NCBI RefSeq assembly: GCF_014489475.1
Contig: NZ_CP060820.1
Coordinates: forward strand, 2,992,001 to 3,056,000
Source: Lysobacter terrestris
GTDB lineage: Bacteria > Pseudomonadota > Gammaproteobacteria > Xanthomonadales > Xanthomonadaceae
Direction: 5' to 3'
Length of the DNA: 64,000 bases
Made by a program: the position numbers and the translations under genes. Shown here piece by piece: positions 7,927 through 15,999 of the stretch (position 1 is the stretch's first letter; the number at the start of each line of letters is the position of its first letter). The notes below the pieces were generated by a model that saw only the letters and a program-made list of their open reading frames with translations, was not told where the DNA came from and made no database searches.

Positions 7927-9003
7927 TCAGTTCGACGACTGCTGCAGGTCCTGCAGCTGCGCGCGGTAGGCCGCGCGCACGGCGCCGTCGCTGAGTGCCT
8001 GCGCGCGCTTGAGGGCCTTCCCGGCACGCCGCGGATCGCCGTCCTTAAGGTAGGCGCGCGCCAGCGCCGAGTGGAAGCGATGCTCGTCCGGCTGCAGGCG
8101 GATCGCCTGCCGGTAATGGACGATCGCCTCGCCATAGGCGCCGTTGCGTTCGGCGTCGATGGCCAGCATGAATTGATGCAGCGGATCGCGCTGCTGCACG
8201 CGTGCCAGTCGCCGCCGGAAGTCGTTCTCGCGCTTCGCGTCGCCCCGGCGCATGCTCAAGCCGATCATGTTGAACAGGGCGCCGTCTTCCTCCGGATCCA
8301 GTACCAGTGCGCGCTGGTAGGCGCGTTCGGCGCCGTCGAGGTCGCCCATGCGCACGTGCAGCACGCCGGCGTTGCTCCACAGCGCCGCGTACGTTGGATC
8401 CTCGTCCAGCGCCATCGCCATCAGCTGCAGGCCGCCGGCGGGGTTCTGCCGTTCGAGCTCCTGCATGGCGAGGTTGTTGTAGTAGTGGGCGAGCAGGCGG
8501 CGTTCGCTGATCACGACGGGACGGTCGACCGCGATCAGCGTGTCGCCCGAGGTATCGATCGCCAGCTGGCGGCCGTTGATGCGGACGCGGACGTTGACGT
8601 GGTTGTTGCGGTAGATCGTGCCGGCTTCCTGCCGCCACGACAGCGTGTTGCGGATCTCCTGCGGCTGCGCCTGCAGGCCCGCTTCGCGGGCGAGGGCCAG
8701 GAAGAGCAGGGTGAACGACAGGCAGTTGGCGCGGTGCTGCACCCAGGTCTCGCCGACCGAATAGGTCGCGCCTTCATCGTAGGTGATGCCGAGCGCGTCC
8801 GCGTCCAGCATGAAGTGCAGCAGTTGCTCGAGGCGCTGGGCTTCGGACGCCGGCGTCGACAACACCTCGGCATGCAGGCGCTGGCGCAGTCCGGGCGGCA
8901 GCGCCAACACGGCGGCGGGTGGGGGCAGGGCGGTCGGGGTGGTAGTCACGTCGCCGCCGGGACTCGCGAGCGACAGCGCGGCCGCAAGGAACAGGGCGTA
9001 CAT
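7927..9003 (-). CDS. Exported transglutaminase-like/TPR protein
   Basis: A 358-aa protein with a signal peptide (MYALFLAAALSLASPGG). Residues about 45-150 resemble a transglutaminase-like cysteine-protease fold, with the candidate catalytic Cys in HRANCLSFTLLF near residue 94 and a His in NNHVNVRV near 135. From about 180 to the end are at least four TPR repeats (for example TYAALWSNAGVLHVRMGDLDG). The pairing suggests a periplasmic peptide- or protein-processing enzyme with a TPR scaffold. Actual activity is unproven. A TACACT box (plus-strand agtgta at 9047-9052) precedes the start. Confidence 0.78.
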   Translation of the reverse strand: MYALFLAAALSLASPGGDVTTTPTALPPPAAVLALPPGLRQRLHAEVLSTPASEAQRLEQLLHFMLDADALGITYDEGATYSVGETWVQHRANCLSFTLLFLALAREAGLQAQPQEIRNTLSWRQEAGTIYRNNHVNVRVRINGRQLAIDTSGDTLIAVDRPVVISERRLLAHYYNNLAMQELERQNPAGGLQLMAMALDEDPTYAALWSNAGVLHVRMGDLDGAERAYQRALVLDPEEDGALFNMIGLSMRRGDAKRENDFRRRLARVQQRDPLHQFMLAIDAERNGAYGEAIVHYRQAIRLQPDEHRFHSALARAYLKDGDPRRAGKALKRAQALSDGAVRAAYRAQLQDLQQSSN

Positions 9004-9124
9004 GGCAGACCTCCACGCGCATGCAGCGGCAAAGTGGCCTGCAGCCAGTGTAGTCCCGGCGCCTTAAGCCGGCGTGCGCGCCGCCATTCCTTTGTTGGCG
9101 GCAGGCGTGGCGGGAGTTGCGGCC

Positions 9125-10237
9125 TCAGGGCGCGGCCAGCGCCAGCACGATCTCGAACACGATCAGCAGCACGATGGCCAGTTCCAGCAGCTCCGCCCGG
9201 CGGCTGGAGGCTTCGTCGTACAGCGCGGTGTAGGTGTCGCGGATGATCGCCAGCTTGCGGTCGACGGCGGCGCTCAGGCGCGGCACGCGGAACAGCTCCA
9301 GCGCCGCCCCGTAGATCCGGGCGAGGTACACGTCCTCGGTGACCTGCAGCGAGTTTTCCACCCGCTCGGTCAGCTGCGTGACTTCCGCGACCAGGCCGTA
9401 CAGCCGCCGCGCCAGCCGCGCCGCGCGCCGCGAGGCCAGCAGCGACAGGCCGCCGCTGGCGTTCGCCACCAGGTCGTACATGGACACCAGTTCGGCATCC
9501 AGCAGCTCGTCGTAGTAGCGCATCTCCAGCAACTGCGCGTTGGCGACCTCGATGATGTCGATCACGTCGGAGTCGCGCCGCGGCTCGTACACGAACGCGC
9601 GGTCCCAGGTCAGCACGACCAGGTCGTCCTCGAAGTAGGAATACGCCTGCTCGGTGATCGCCGCCGCTTCCTGCGCCGACAGTCGCCGCGTTTCGCCGGA
9701 CAGCAGCGCGGCGATATCGGCCTGCTCGCGGATGCGCACGCCGGTCATCGGCTCGGTGAAGGCGTGCACGACCGCGAACAGGTAGTCCTCCTCCAGGTGC
9801 TGCGCCGCGGGCCGGTGCAGGGCCGGGCCGATCACGTCGAGCACCGTGCGCAACGCGTCGCGCCAGACCGGCGAGCCTTCCGGCGTGGCGCGATCCAGCG
9901 CATTGAACTGGCGGGTGAATTCGGACCACGACAATTCGGCGGCCGGGATGCGCAGCGCGATCACGATCGCGCCGAAGTCGTAGACGCGCACGCTCAGTTC
10001 CGCGTCCGCCGCGATGCCGTCGAGTTCGATCCGCGCCGAGGGCAGGCGCAGCAGGGTCGGCGGCACGCCGAAAGTCAGTTCGTTGGCGGTCGCCGTGGCC
10101 AGCCGCGTGCGCCGGCCGGCCTGGCCCTGGTGGGCGAGCCACAACGCTTCGGCGCGGGCGAGGTCGATCTCGTTGGCGACATCCAGCAGGCGATGCGCGA
10201 CCAGGGCGCCGGAGCGTATGTGCAGCGATGCGGGCAT
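9125..10237 (-). CDS. RMD1/DUF155-like protein with C-terminal membrane anchor
   Basis: The 370-aa protein has a long soluble region followed by one C-terminal membrane segment (ELLELAIVLLIVFEIVLAL, last 25 residues). The segments DDLVVLTWDRAFVYEP, VIDIIEVANAQLLEMRYYD and LLDAELVSMYDL match the conserved order of the RMD1/YagE (DUF155) family, in which a C-terminal tail anchor is typical. Bacterial members have no assigned biochemical role. The start at 10237 begins MPASLHIRSGALVAHRLLD. It is a single gene, with a 300-bp structured gap upstream. Confidence 0.65.
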   Translation of the reverse strand: MPASLHIRSGALVAHRLLDVANEIDLARAEALWLAHQGQAGRRTRLATATANELTFGVPPTLLRLPSARIELDGIAADAELSVRVYDFGAIVIALRIPAAELSWSEFTRQFNALDRATPEGSPVWRDALRTVLDVIGPALHRPAAQHLEEDYLFAVVHAFTEPMTGVRIREQADIAALLSGETRRLSAQEAAAITEQAYSYFEDDLVVLTWDRAFVYEPRRDSDVIDIIEVANAQLLEMRYYDELLDAELVSMYDLVANASGGLSLLASRRAARLARRLYGLVAEVTQLTERVENSLQVTEDVYLARIYGAALELFRVPRLSAAVDRKLAIIRDTYTALYDEASSRRAELLELAIVLLIVFEIVLALAAP

Positions 10238-10537
10238 GGAGCCTCCGATGGCGGGCGCCGCCAGTGGAAGCCGGCTGCCGTTACGGAGACGTTACGCGCT
10301 CTTTTCATTCCGCCGGGTCATCCCCATAAACAAGAAGGCCCAGCGGCGAACGAGAGATGAATCTCGCGGCTGAGCCTTCCGTGCCGGGATGCGACGGTCC
10401 TCGGTCCGTCGTATGTCCCAGCCGTGCCGAGGCTAGCGCGGCGGATGTTATGGCGCGGTCAATCGCGCGCGTTCGCCGCCGTGAGGTTTCGCGGCGCAGC
10501 CGCTATCCTTGTCACACAGCTGTTCTGGAGAACTTCC
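10238..10537. other. Intergenic region with two nested hairpins, possible small RNA or leader
   Basis: This 300-bp gap has no convincing ORF. At 10335-10378 two arms of 10 bases (AAGGCCCAGC / GCTGAGCCTT, one mismatch) enclose an inner hairpin CGAGA / TCTCG. A second short hairpin (GACGG / CCGTC) follows around 10393-10410. A TATCCT -10 box at 10504-10509 probably starts the downstream zinc-finger gene, so the hairpins lie upstream of that transcript. They may belong to an independent small RNA or a terminator system. Confidence 0.45.
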
Positions 10538-10804
10538 ATGGCCACTGGCTGGGCCGGCGATGGCGCCGTGCAGGACCAGATCGACGCGACCGTGAAGGAC
10601 GCGATCAAGCGTGCCCGCAGTCAGTTGCCGACCGGGCCGGGGCTGAGCCATTGCGAGGAATGCGATGCCGAGATTCCCGAGGCGCGCCGCAAGGCGGTGC
10701 CCGGCGTCCGCCTGTGCATCGCGTGCCAGGAAATCCGCGACCGCGAGCAGGCCGGCGCCGCCGGCTACAACCGCCGCGGCAGCAAGGACAGCCAGCTCCG
10801 CTAA
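10538..10804 (+). CDS. DksA/TraR-type C4 zinc-finger protein
   Basis: A short 88-aa member of the DksA/TraR family. The four zinc cysteines are CEEC near residues 38-41 and CIAC near 59-62, in the order expected for the DksA C4 finger; the long coiled-coil of true DksA is missing, as in TraR or YbiI. Such proteins can bind RNA polymerase through the secondary channel and modulate transcription, but this is inference. CTGGAG just before the start serves as ribosome-binding site. Confidence 0.88.
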   Translation: MATGWAGDGAVQDQIDATVKDAIKRARSQLPTGPGLSHCEECDAEIPEARRKAVPGVRLCIACQEIRDREQAGAAGYNRRGSKDSQLR

Positions 10805-10843
10805 GCCGCTCCACCAGGCAGTACCACGAGGCGGAGCCCCTGC

Positions 10844-11629
10844 ATGGAATCGATCGTCGAGCGCTGGCGCGCATGGCTGGCGAAGTGGTTAGGCGCGCGC
10901 CGCACGGAGGTGCCGCCGCACCTGCGCAAGCCACGGCTTCGCCGGCTGAAGCACACCCTGGAACTGCAGTTCGCCCATGGCGTGTCGCAGAGCGCGATGG
11001 TGGCGGCCGATCCGCAGCGACTGCTGGTCGATTACACCCGCACCATGCTCGGTGCGCTCCTGTTCGTGCCGCAGCCGCGACGGGTCGGCCTGGTCGGGCT
11101 CGGCGGCGGGTCGCAGGCGAAGTACTGCTTCCGCCACCTGCCCGACGCCCGCATCGAGGTGGTCGAGAACAACCCTCACGTGCTGGCGCTGCGGCGCCGG
11201 TTCCAGGTGCCGGACGACGACGCGCGGTTCCAGGTGCACCTGGACGACGGTGCGCGGTTCCTGCACGAACGCCGCGGCCGTTACGACCTGCTGCTGGTCG
11301 ACGCCTACGACGAAACCGGCATTCCCGCCGCGCTGTCCACGCAGGCGTTCTACGACGATTGCCGCGACGCGCTGACCACGGCGGGGGCAATGGCGACCAA
11401 CCTCTACTGCCGCGACGCCGCGATGCATGTCGAACGGTTGCAGCAGGCGTTCGGCGCCGAGCGCGTGCTGGTGGTCGAGGAGACACGCCAGAGCAACCGC
11501 GTCGCCTTCGCCTGGCGCGGCGATGCCGCCACCGCGCAGGCGATGTCGCTGTCGGCGACGGCGCAGCAGGATCTCGCGGCCGTGTTCGCGACCGTGGGCT
11601 CCGCCTTGCGTGCACAACGCACCGGATGA
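10844..11629 (+). CDS. Spermidine synthase-like methyltransferase-fold protein
   Basis: The 261-aa protein has the spermidine/spermine synthase fold. The nucleotide-binding loop GLVGLGGGSQAKY is near residue 82, the acidic end of strand 2 is in VVENNPHV (near 105), and the residues LDDGARFL and DLLLVDAYDE occupy the positions of the catalytic Asp segments. Many short bacterial homologues of this kind lack proven polyamine activity, so the reaction is uncertain: either aminopropyl transfer from decarboxylated SAM or another SAM-dependent reaction. It follows the zinc-finger gene by 39 bp. Confidence 0.8.
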   Translation: MESIVERWRAWLAKWLGARRTEVPPHLRKPRLRRLKHTLELQFAHGVSQSAMVAADPQRLLVDYTRTMLGALLFVPQPRRVGLVGLGGGSQAKYCFRHLPDARIEVVENNPHVLALRRRFQVPDDDARFQVHLDDGARFLHERRGRYDLLLVDAYDETGIPAALSTQAFYDDCRDALTTAGAMATNLYCRDAAMHVERLQQAFGAERVLVVEETRQSNRVAFAWRGDAATAQAMSLSATAQQDLAAVFATVGSALRAQRTG

Positions 11630-11697
11630 GCGATGCGGCTTGACCGCTCGTGCGCGGCGGCGGGCATAGAATGCGGTACTCCCCGAGGCGAGCGGCC

Positions 11698-12279
11698 ATG
11701 CATCTGTGTTCGAGTGGCAGTTCTTCCCGCGGCGCGCTGACGCTCGTGCTGGCGCTCGCCACTGCCACGGCCGCCTGCAGCGAACCGAGGACGCCCGCCA
11801 TGTCCATGCAACTCGAATCGCCGGCCTTTGCCAGCAACGGCGCCATTCCCTCTGTCCACACCTGCGACGGCCACGATGTGTCGCCGGCACTCGCCTGGTC
11901 CGGCGTGCCGGCGAACGCGCGCAGCCTGGTGCTGATCGTCGACGATCCCGATGCGCCCGATCCGGCTGCACCGCAGCGCACCTGGGTGCACTGGCTGCTC
12001 TACAACCTGCCGGTCGCGGCGCCGGGATTGCCGGAGGGCGTGCAGGCTGCGCAGCTTCCCGCCGGCACCCGCGCAGGTCGCAACGACTGGCAGCGCCCGG
12101 GCTACGGCGGGCCGTGCCCGCCGATCGGGCGGCACCGCTACTTCCACAAGCTGTATGCGCTCGACGTGGAACTGCCGGACCTGCACCAGCCCGACAAGGC
12201 CGCGCTGCTCAAGGCGATGGACGGGCATGTGCTGGCGCAGGCCGAGCTCATCGGCACCTACCAGCGCCCGGCGCGCTGA
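11698..12279 (+). CDS. YbhB/YbcL family PEBP-like lipoprotein
   Basis: A 193-aa protein of the Raf-kinase-inhibitor/phosphatidylethanolamine-binding (PEBP) fold. DDPDAP near residue 83, and GPCPPIGRHRYFHKLYALD near 140-158, are the two PEBP signatures that form the anion-binding pocket. The N-terminus is a hydrophobic signal ending in LATATAACSEP, a plausible lipobox, so it is likely a periplasmic lipoprotein. A TAGAAT -10 box at 11667-11672 leaves a 25-base gap before the chosen start at 11698. The biological ligand of bacterial members is unknown. Confidence 0.88.
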   Translation: MHLCSSGSSSRGALTLVLALATATAACSEPRTPAMSMQLESPAFASNGAIPSVHTCDGHDVSPALAWSGVPANARSLVLIVDDPDAPDPAAPQRTWVHWLLYNLPVAAPGLPEGVQAAQLPAGTRAGRNDWQRPGYGGPCPPIGRHRYFHKLYALDVELPDLHQPDKAALLKAMDGHVLAQAELIGTYQRPAR

Positions 12280-12303
12280 ACCCCATCCTCACTGATTTTT
12301 CGA

Positions 12304-12906
12304 ATGCCACCACTGCCGCTTCCCGCCGAACAACTCGCCGCCTTGCAGGCGGCGTATGCCACGCCGCCGCGCGCGTACCACAACTTTTCGCATGTCGAGG
12401 AAGTGCTGCGGCATTACCGGGACGTCGCCGACGGTCCCGGCTGGGAGCAAGCGGAGGAAGTGCGCCTCGCGGTGCTGTACCACGACGCGATCTACGAAGC
12501 CGGGCGCAAGGACAACGAGGCGCGTTCGGCGCAGTTGGCGGTCGAACACATCGACCGCTGGTGGCCGGGGCAGGACATCGATGCCGCCCGCGTGGCCGAA
12601 CTCATCAACCTCACTGCGCGCCACGGCAGCCTGCAGCCGCAGGACGTGGACCGCGATGCCGCACTGTTCCTCGATTGCGACATGGCCATCCTCGCCGCGG
12701 AGCCCACGGTGTTTTCCGCCTACGACCGCGGCATCGCGGCCGAATACCGCGGCCACGTGCCGGCGTGGTTGTTCAAGCTCAACCGCCGCCGTTTCCTCAA
12801 GGCCCTGCTGGGCAAGGAGCGCATCTTCCTCAGCGACTGGTTCCACCAGCGCCTGGATGCGCAGGCGCGGATCAACCTGCGCCGCGCGGTCACCGAAAAG
12901 CGCTGA
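12304..12906 (+). CDS. Predicted metal-dependent HD-superfamily phosphohydrolase
   Basis: The 200-aa protein has the HD-type metal motifs in order: YHNFSHVEEVLRHY near residue 26, YHDAIYE near 60 (the His-Asp doublet) and a later Asp (FLDCDMAIL, near 123). This is the layout of the small uncharacterised 'predicted metal-dependent HD superfamily phosphohydrolase' group, which probably cleaves a phosphate ester or nucleotide. It starts 24 bp after the PEBP gene, so co-transcription is likely. It ends 6 bp before the convergent flavoprotein gene. Confidence 0.85.
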   Translation: MPPLPLPAEQLAALQAAYATPPRAYHNFSHVEEVLRHYRDVADGPGWEQAEEVRLAVLYHDAIYEAGRKDNEARSAQLAVEHIDRWWPGQDIDAARVAELINLTARHGSLQPQDVDRDAALFLDCDMAILAAEPTVFSAYDRGIAAEYRGHVPAWLFKLNRRRFLKALLGKERIFLSDWFHQRLDAQARINLRRAVTEKR

Positions 12907-12912
12907 GCGCGC

Positions 12913-14118
12913 TCAGGCCGCCTGGCCCGCGGCGTGGCCGGACGCCCAGGCCCACTGGAAGTTGTAGCCGCCCAGCCAGCCGGTGACGTCGAGCACTTCG
13001 CCGATGAAATACAGGCCCGGCACCTGCTTGGATTGCAGGGTGGACGAAGACACGCCGTCGGTATCGACGCCGCCGAGCGTGACCTCGGCCGTGCGATAGC
13101 CCTCGGTGCCGCTGGCGACGAGCGGGAACGACTCGAGCAGGCCGGCCATCTCGCGCAACTGCGGTTCGTTGAACTGCTTCATCGGCCGGTTCGGCAGCCA
13201 GTGCTCGCACAGGCGCTGGGCGAAGCGCTTGGGCAGCAGGTCGCCGAGCACGGTCTTGAGTTCGGCGGCGGGGCGTTCGTGGCGCAGGCGTTGCAGCGTT
13301 TCGATCGCATCCATGCCCGGCAACAGGTCCAGGCGCAGGTCGTCGCCGGGTTGCCAGAACGAGGAGATCTGCAGGATCGCCGGCCCGCTCACGCCGCGGT
13401 GGGTGACCAGCAGGTAGTTGGAGAACGACTTGCGGTTGCAGCGCGCCTCCACCGGGAAGGCGACGCCGCTGAGGTCCTGCAGCCGCTCCTGGTGCTTGCC
13501 GCTGAGCGTGAGCGGCACCAGCCCCGCGCGCGTCGGCAGCAGTGCGTGCCCGAACTGGCGCGCCAGCTCGTAACCGAAACCGCTCGCGCCCATGCTGGGG
13601 ATCGACAGGCCACCGCTCGCCACCACCAGCGCGGGTGCGGTGAACACGCCCCGGGTCGTATGCAGGTGGAAGCTGCCGCCATCGGCGTGGACCACGCGCT
13701 CGATGCTGCATGAGGTCTCGACGCGCACGCCGGCCGCGGCGCATTCGTCCAGCAGCATCTTCACGATCAGCTTGGACGACTCGTCGCAGAACAGCTGGCC
13801 GAGCTCCTTCTCGTGGTAGGCGATGCGATGGCGTTCGACCATCTCGATGAAGTGCGCCGGCGTGTAGCGGGCGAGGGCGGACTTGCAGAAGTGCGGGTTC
13901 GCCGACAGGTAGTTGGCCGGCGTCGCGCCCGTGTTGGTGAAGTTGCAGCGCCCGCCGCCGGACATGAGGATTTTCTTGCCGACGCGATTGGCGTGTTCGA
14001 TCACCACGACGCGCTTGCCCAGCTGGCCCGCGCTGATCGCGCACATCAGGCCGGCCGCGCCGCCACCGATAATGAGGACGTCGACGGTGGCGGCGTTGGC
14101 AGGAACGTGGGCGGTCAT
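12913..14118 (-). CDS. HI0933/YhiN family FAD-dependent oxidoreductase (BaiN-like)
   Basis: A 401-aa flavoprotein. The N-terminal dinucleotide-binding motif is VLIIGGGAAGLMCA near residues 14-27, followed by the HI0933-family segment KKILMSGGGRCNFTN near 48-62, which distinguishes this family from other FAD oxidoreductases. The C-terminal FAD-contact region has GYNFQWAWASGHAAG. Substrates are unknown in most species; one family member, BaiN, acts on bile acids. A TAGAAT box (plus-strand attcta 14146-14151) lies 27 bases before the start. A second, more distant family member is at 31412-32662. Confidence 0.9.
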   Translation of the reverse strand: MTAHVPANAATVDVLIIGGGAAGLMCAISAGQLGKRVVVIEHANRVGKKILMSGGGRCNFTNTGATPANYLSANPHFCKSALARYTPAHFIEMVERHRIAYHEKELGQLFCDESSKLIVKMLLDECAAAGVRVETSCSIERVVHADGGSFHLHTTRGVFTAPALVVASGGLSIPSMGASGFGYELARQFGHALLPTRAGLVPLTLSGKHQERLQDLSGVAFPVEARCNRKSFSNYLLVTHRGVSGPAILQISSFWQPGDDLRLDLLPGMDAIETLQRLRHERPAAELKTVLGDLLPKRFAQRLCEHWLPNRPMKQFNEPQLREMAGLLESFPLVASGTEGYRTAEVTLGGVDTDGVSSSTLQSKQVPGLYFIGEVLDVTGWLGGYNFQWAWASGHAAGQAA

Positions 14119-14159
14119 GCAGGTCGATGCGGGAAACGACCTGCAATTCTACGGCCCGT

Positions 14160-14639
14160 TCAGGCGGCGGCTGCCTCGCGCAGCGCCTGCAGGTCGATCT
14201 TCTTCATCTGCAGCATGGCCTGCATCGCCTTGGGGTGCTGGATCAGCTGCGGCAGTTCGTTCGGCACCACCTGCCAGGACAGGCCGAAGCGGTCCTTCAA
14301 CCAGCCGCATTGCTGTGCCGCCGGGTCGCCGCCCGCGGACAGGTGGTTCCAGTAGCGGTCGACCTCGGCCTGCGATTCGCAGTTGACGATGAAGGACACC
14401 GCTTCGCTGAACTTGAAATGCGGGCCGCCGTTCAAGGCCACGAAAGGCGTGCCGTCCAGTTCGAAGGCCACCGTCATCGCGGTGCCCTCGGGCATGCCCG
14501 AGGCCTGCGCCGCGGCCTTGTCGTAGCGGACGATCTTGCCGACCTTCGCGTTGTCGAAGACCTGCGCGTAGTAGTTCGCGGCTTCCTCGGCCTGGGTGTT
14601 GAACCAGAGGAACGGGGTGATGCGGTGCGCCTGGGCCAT
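14160..14639 (-). CDS. PhnB-like VOC family protein (3-demethylubiquinone-9 3-methyltransferase type)
   Basis: A 159-aa vicinal-oxygen-chelate protein of the PhnB type: ITPFLWFNTQAEEAANYYAQVF at the N-terminus and GWLKDRFGLSWQVVP near the middle are characteristic. The start at 14639 was chosen over 14672 because a GGAGAAC ribosome-binding site precedes it. Its promoter region carries TGTCGA-N17-CGTC on the minus strand (14736 to 14710), the same as the yciI genes, so it is probably an ECF42 target. PhnB-type proteins often accompany DGPF proteins. The reaction is unknown. Confidence 0.88.
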   Translation of the reverse strand: MAQAHRITPFLWFNTQAEEAANYYAQVFDNAKVGKIVRYDKAAAQASGMPEGTAMTVAFELDGTPFVALNGGPHFKFSEAVSFIVNCESQAEVDRYWNHLSAGGDPAAQQCGWLKDRFGLSWQVVPNELPQLIQHPKAMQAMLQMKKIDLQALREAAAA

Positions 14640-14709
14640 GGGGGTTCTCCTGTGGTGGAAGCGGACGTGCAAGCACTCGCGACGCCGTCGTCGCTGCGCT
14701 CATCGGGAT

Positions 14710-14736
14710 GACGAGCGGGGCGGTGGCCATTCGACA
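14710..14736 (-). promoter_or_regulatory. Predicted ECF42-type promoter upstream of the VOC gene
   Basis: Read on the minus strand, TGTCGA (14736-14731), 17 bases, then CGTC (14713-14710), 70 bases before the start at 14639. The spacer end CCGCT matches the spacer end of the 19008 promoter, which strengthens the case for a common sigma factor. Confidence 0.75.
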
Positions 14737-14884
14737 TCGCGAGCGGCGGCGAGAGTGCCGCCATGGCGGCCGCCGTGGTGAGGCGATGGCTGGCGGCTCC
14801 GTCCGCCCGGTGCAACCCGGGTTGGCACGAAACCTTCCGGCGCCGGGCACTGGCGTGTCCGCGCGCGAACGATGACCATGCCGC

Positions 14885-15289
14885 ATGGCCGAGAAGCGGA
14901 CCCATCCCGACTACACGCTGCAACTCGTCGAGCACGGCGACATGCTGGAAGTGCGGGTGAGCGGCGACATCGACGCGCAGCGCGTGCGCATCGCCTATTG
15001 GCGCGAGATCGCCGACGAGGCCAAGGCCCGCGGCCTGCGCAAGCTGCTGGTCACCGATCGCCGGAAGGGCGAGCCGGCCAAGCCGGCGGAACTGGCCGAG
15101 CTGGCCGCGCTGTTCCAGCACGAAGCGAAGCACTTCGACCGCGTGGCGGTGATCGAGCCCACGCCGGAATTCCTGCCGGCGATCGAATATGCGGAGATCT
15201 TCGGCCAAGGCATGGGCATCAACGTGCGCATCTTCAGCGAGCATCGCGAAGCCGAGCGCTGGTTGCGCTACGGCTCGCCGGACGACTGA
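14885..15289 (+). CDS. SpoIIAA/STAS-like domain protein
   Basis: A 134-aa protein of alternating strands and helices: YTLQLVEHGDMLEVRVSGDI, then AYWREIADEAKARGLRKLLVTD, then FDRVAVIEP and GMGINVRIFSEHREAERWL. This pattern resembles the SpoIIAA-like (STAS-like) family, where proteins bind small ligands or partner proteins; no phosphoacceptor serine is obvious. Function is unknown. It reads in the same direction as yjdM, which starts 52 bp downstream behind its own TAGAAT box at 15304-15309. Confidence 0.65.
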   Translation: MAEKRTHPDYTLQLVEHGDMLEVRVSGDIDAQRVRIAYWREIADEAKARGLRKLLVTDRRKGEPAKPAELAELAALFQHEAKHFDRVAVIEPTPEFLPAIEYAEIFGQGMGINVRIFSEHREAERWLRYGSPDD

Positions 15290-15341
15290 GCGCGTCGCCG
15301 GCGTAGAATGCGCGCCCCACGTATACGTCCGGATCGCTCCC

Positions 15342-15683
15342 ATGCCCACCGCGCCCGCCTGCCCGCAGTGCACCCTCGAGAACACCTACGCCGACGGCGC
15401 CAACTTCGTCTGTGCCGATTGCGGTTTCGAGTGGCCGATGGCGGGCGAGGGTGGCGAGGACGCGGGCGTCACGGTCCGCGACAGCAACGGCAACGCGCTG
15501 GCCAACGGCGACACCGTGGTCGTGATCAAGGACCTCAAAGTCAAAGGCTCGTCGATTCCGCTGAAGCAGGGCACGGTGATCCGCAACATCCGCCTGGTCG
15601 AGGACGATGCGGAGCACATCGAAGGCAACTCCGACAAGATCAAGGGCCTGGTGCTGAAGACGATCTACCTGCGCAAGGCGTGA
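15342..15683 (+). CDS. yjdM: Zinc-ribbon protein YjdM (PhnA family)
   Basis: The 113-aa product has an N-terminal zinc ribbon (CPQC near residue 7 and CADC near 26) joined to the PhnA C-terminal domain (VRDSNGNALANGDTV, IKDLKVKGSSIPLKQGT, RNIRLVEDDAEHIEG). These are nearly invariant in YjdM. Despite the old name PhnA it is not the phosphonoacetate hydrolase; its role is unknown, though it has been linked to metal or stress resistance. A TAGAAT -10 box lies at 15304-15309. Start chosen at 15342 just before the zinc ribbon. Confidence 0.93.
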   Translation: MPTAPACPQCTLENTYADGANFVCADCGFEWPMAGEGGEDAGVTVRDSNGNALANGDTVVVIKDLKVKGSSIPLKQGTVIRNIRLVEDDAEHIEGNSDKIKGLVLKTIYLRKA

Positions 15684-15999
15684 TCGCCGCTCCGGCCGCG
15701 GCGAGCCGCGCAGGCGGGGCTCGCGGCGCAGATGAACGGGGCGTTGGGCAAAAACTGGCGGTAACAGGCCGAGTCGCGTACAGTTCGCCCCGTTTCGCGC
15801 ACGGCTGATCCGTTTTCCCAGGTAAGCCCGCCGCCCCGGCCCAGCCGGACTCCTTGCGGCCCATATCCCGTACGCCTTTCGTCGCGCAGACACGGTCCGG
15901 AGCTTCCGGCACCGTCAAAAAAGAACACTCGCAGCGCGGTCAAGGAAAGCTTCGAGTCTGCAGCCGATACGTCGGTTGCGATCCAACGGAGCTACAACC
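15684..15999. other. 316-bp gap: probable long 5' leader of rhlE
   Basis: No ORF is supported here. A small hairpin (GCGAGCC at 15701-15707 with GGCTCGC at 15718-15724) follows yjdM and may end it. A TACAGT box at 15779-15784 is the best -10 candidate, which would leave a leader of about 200 nt before rhlE. The leader contains a small CCGGA...CCGG hairpin near 15895-15910 and an A-rich stretch near 15917. Long leaders are common on RNA-helicase mRNAs, but no known thermosensor or riboswitch pattern is seen. Confidence 0.4.
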
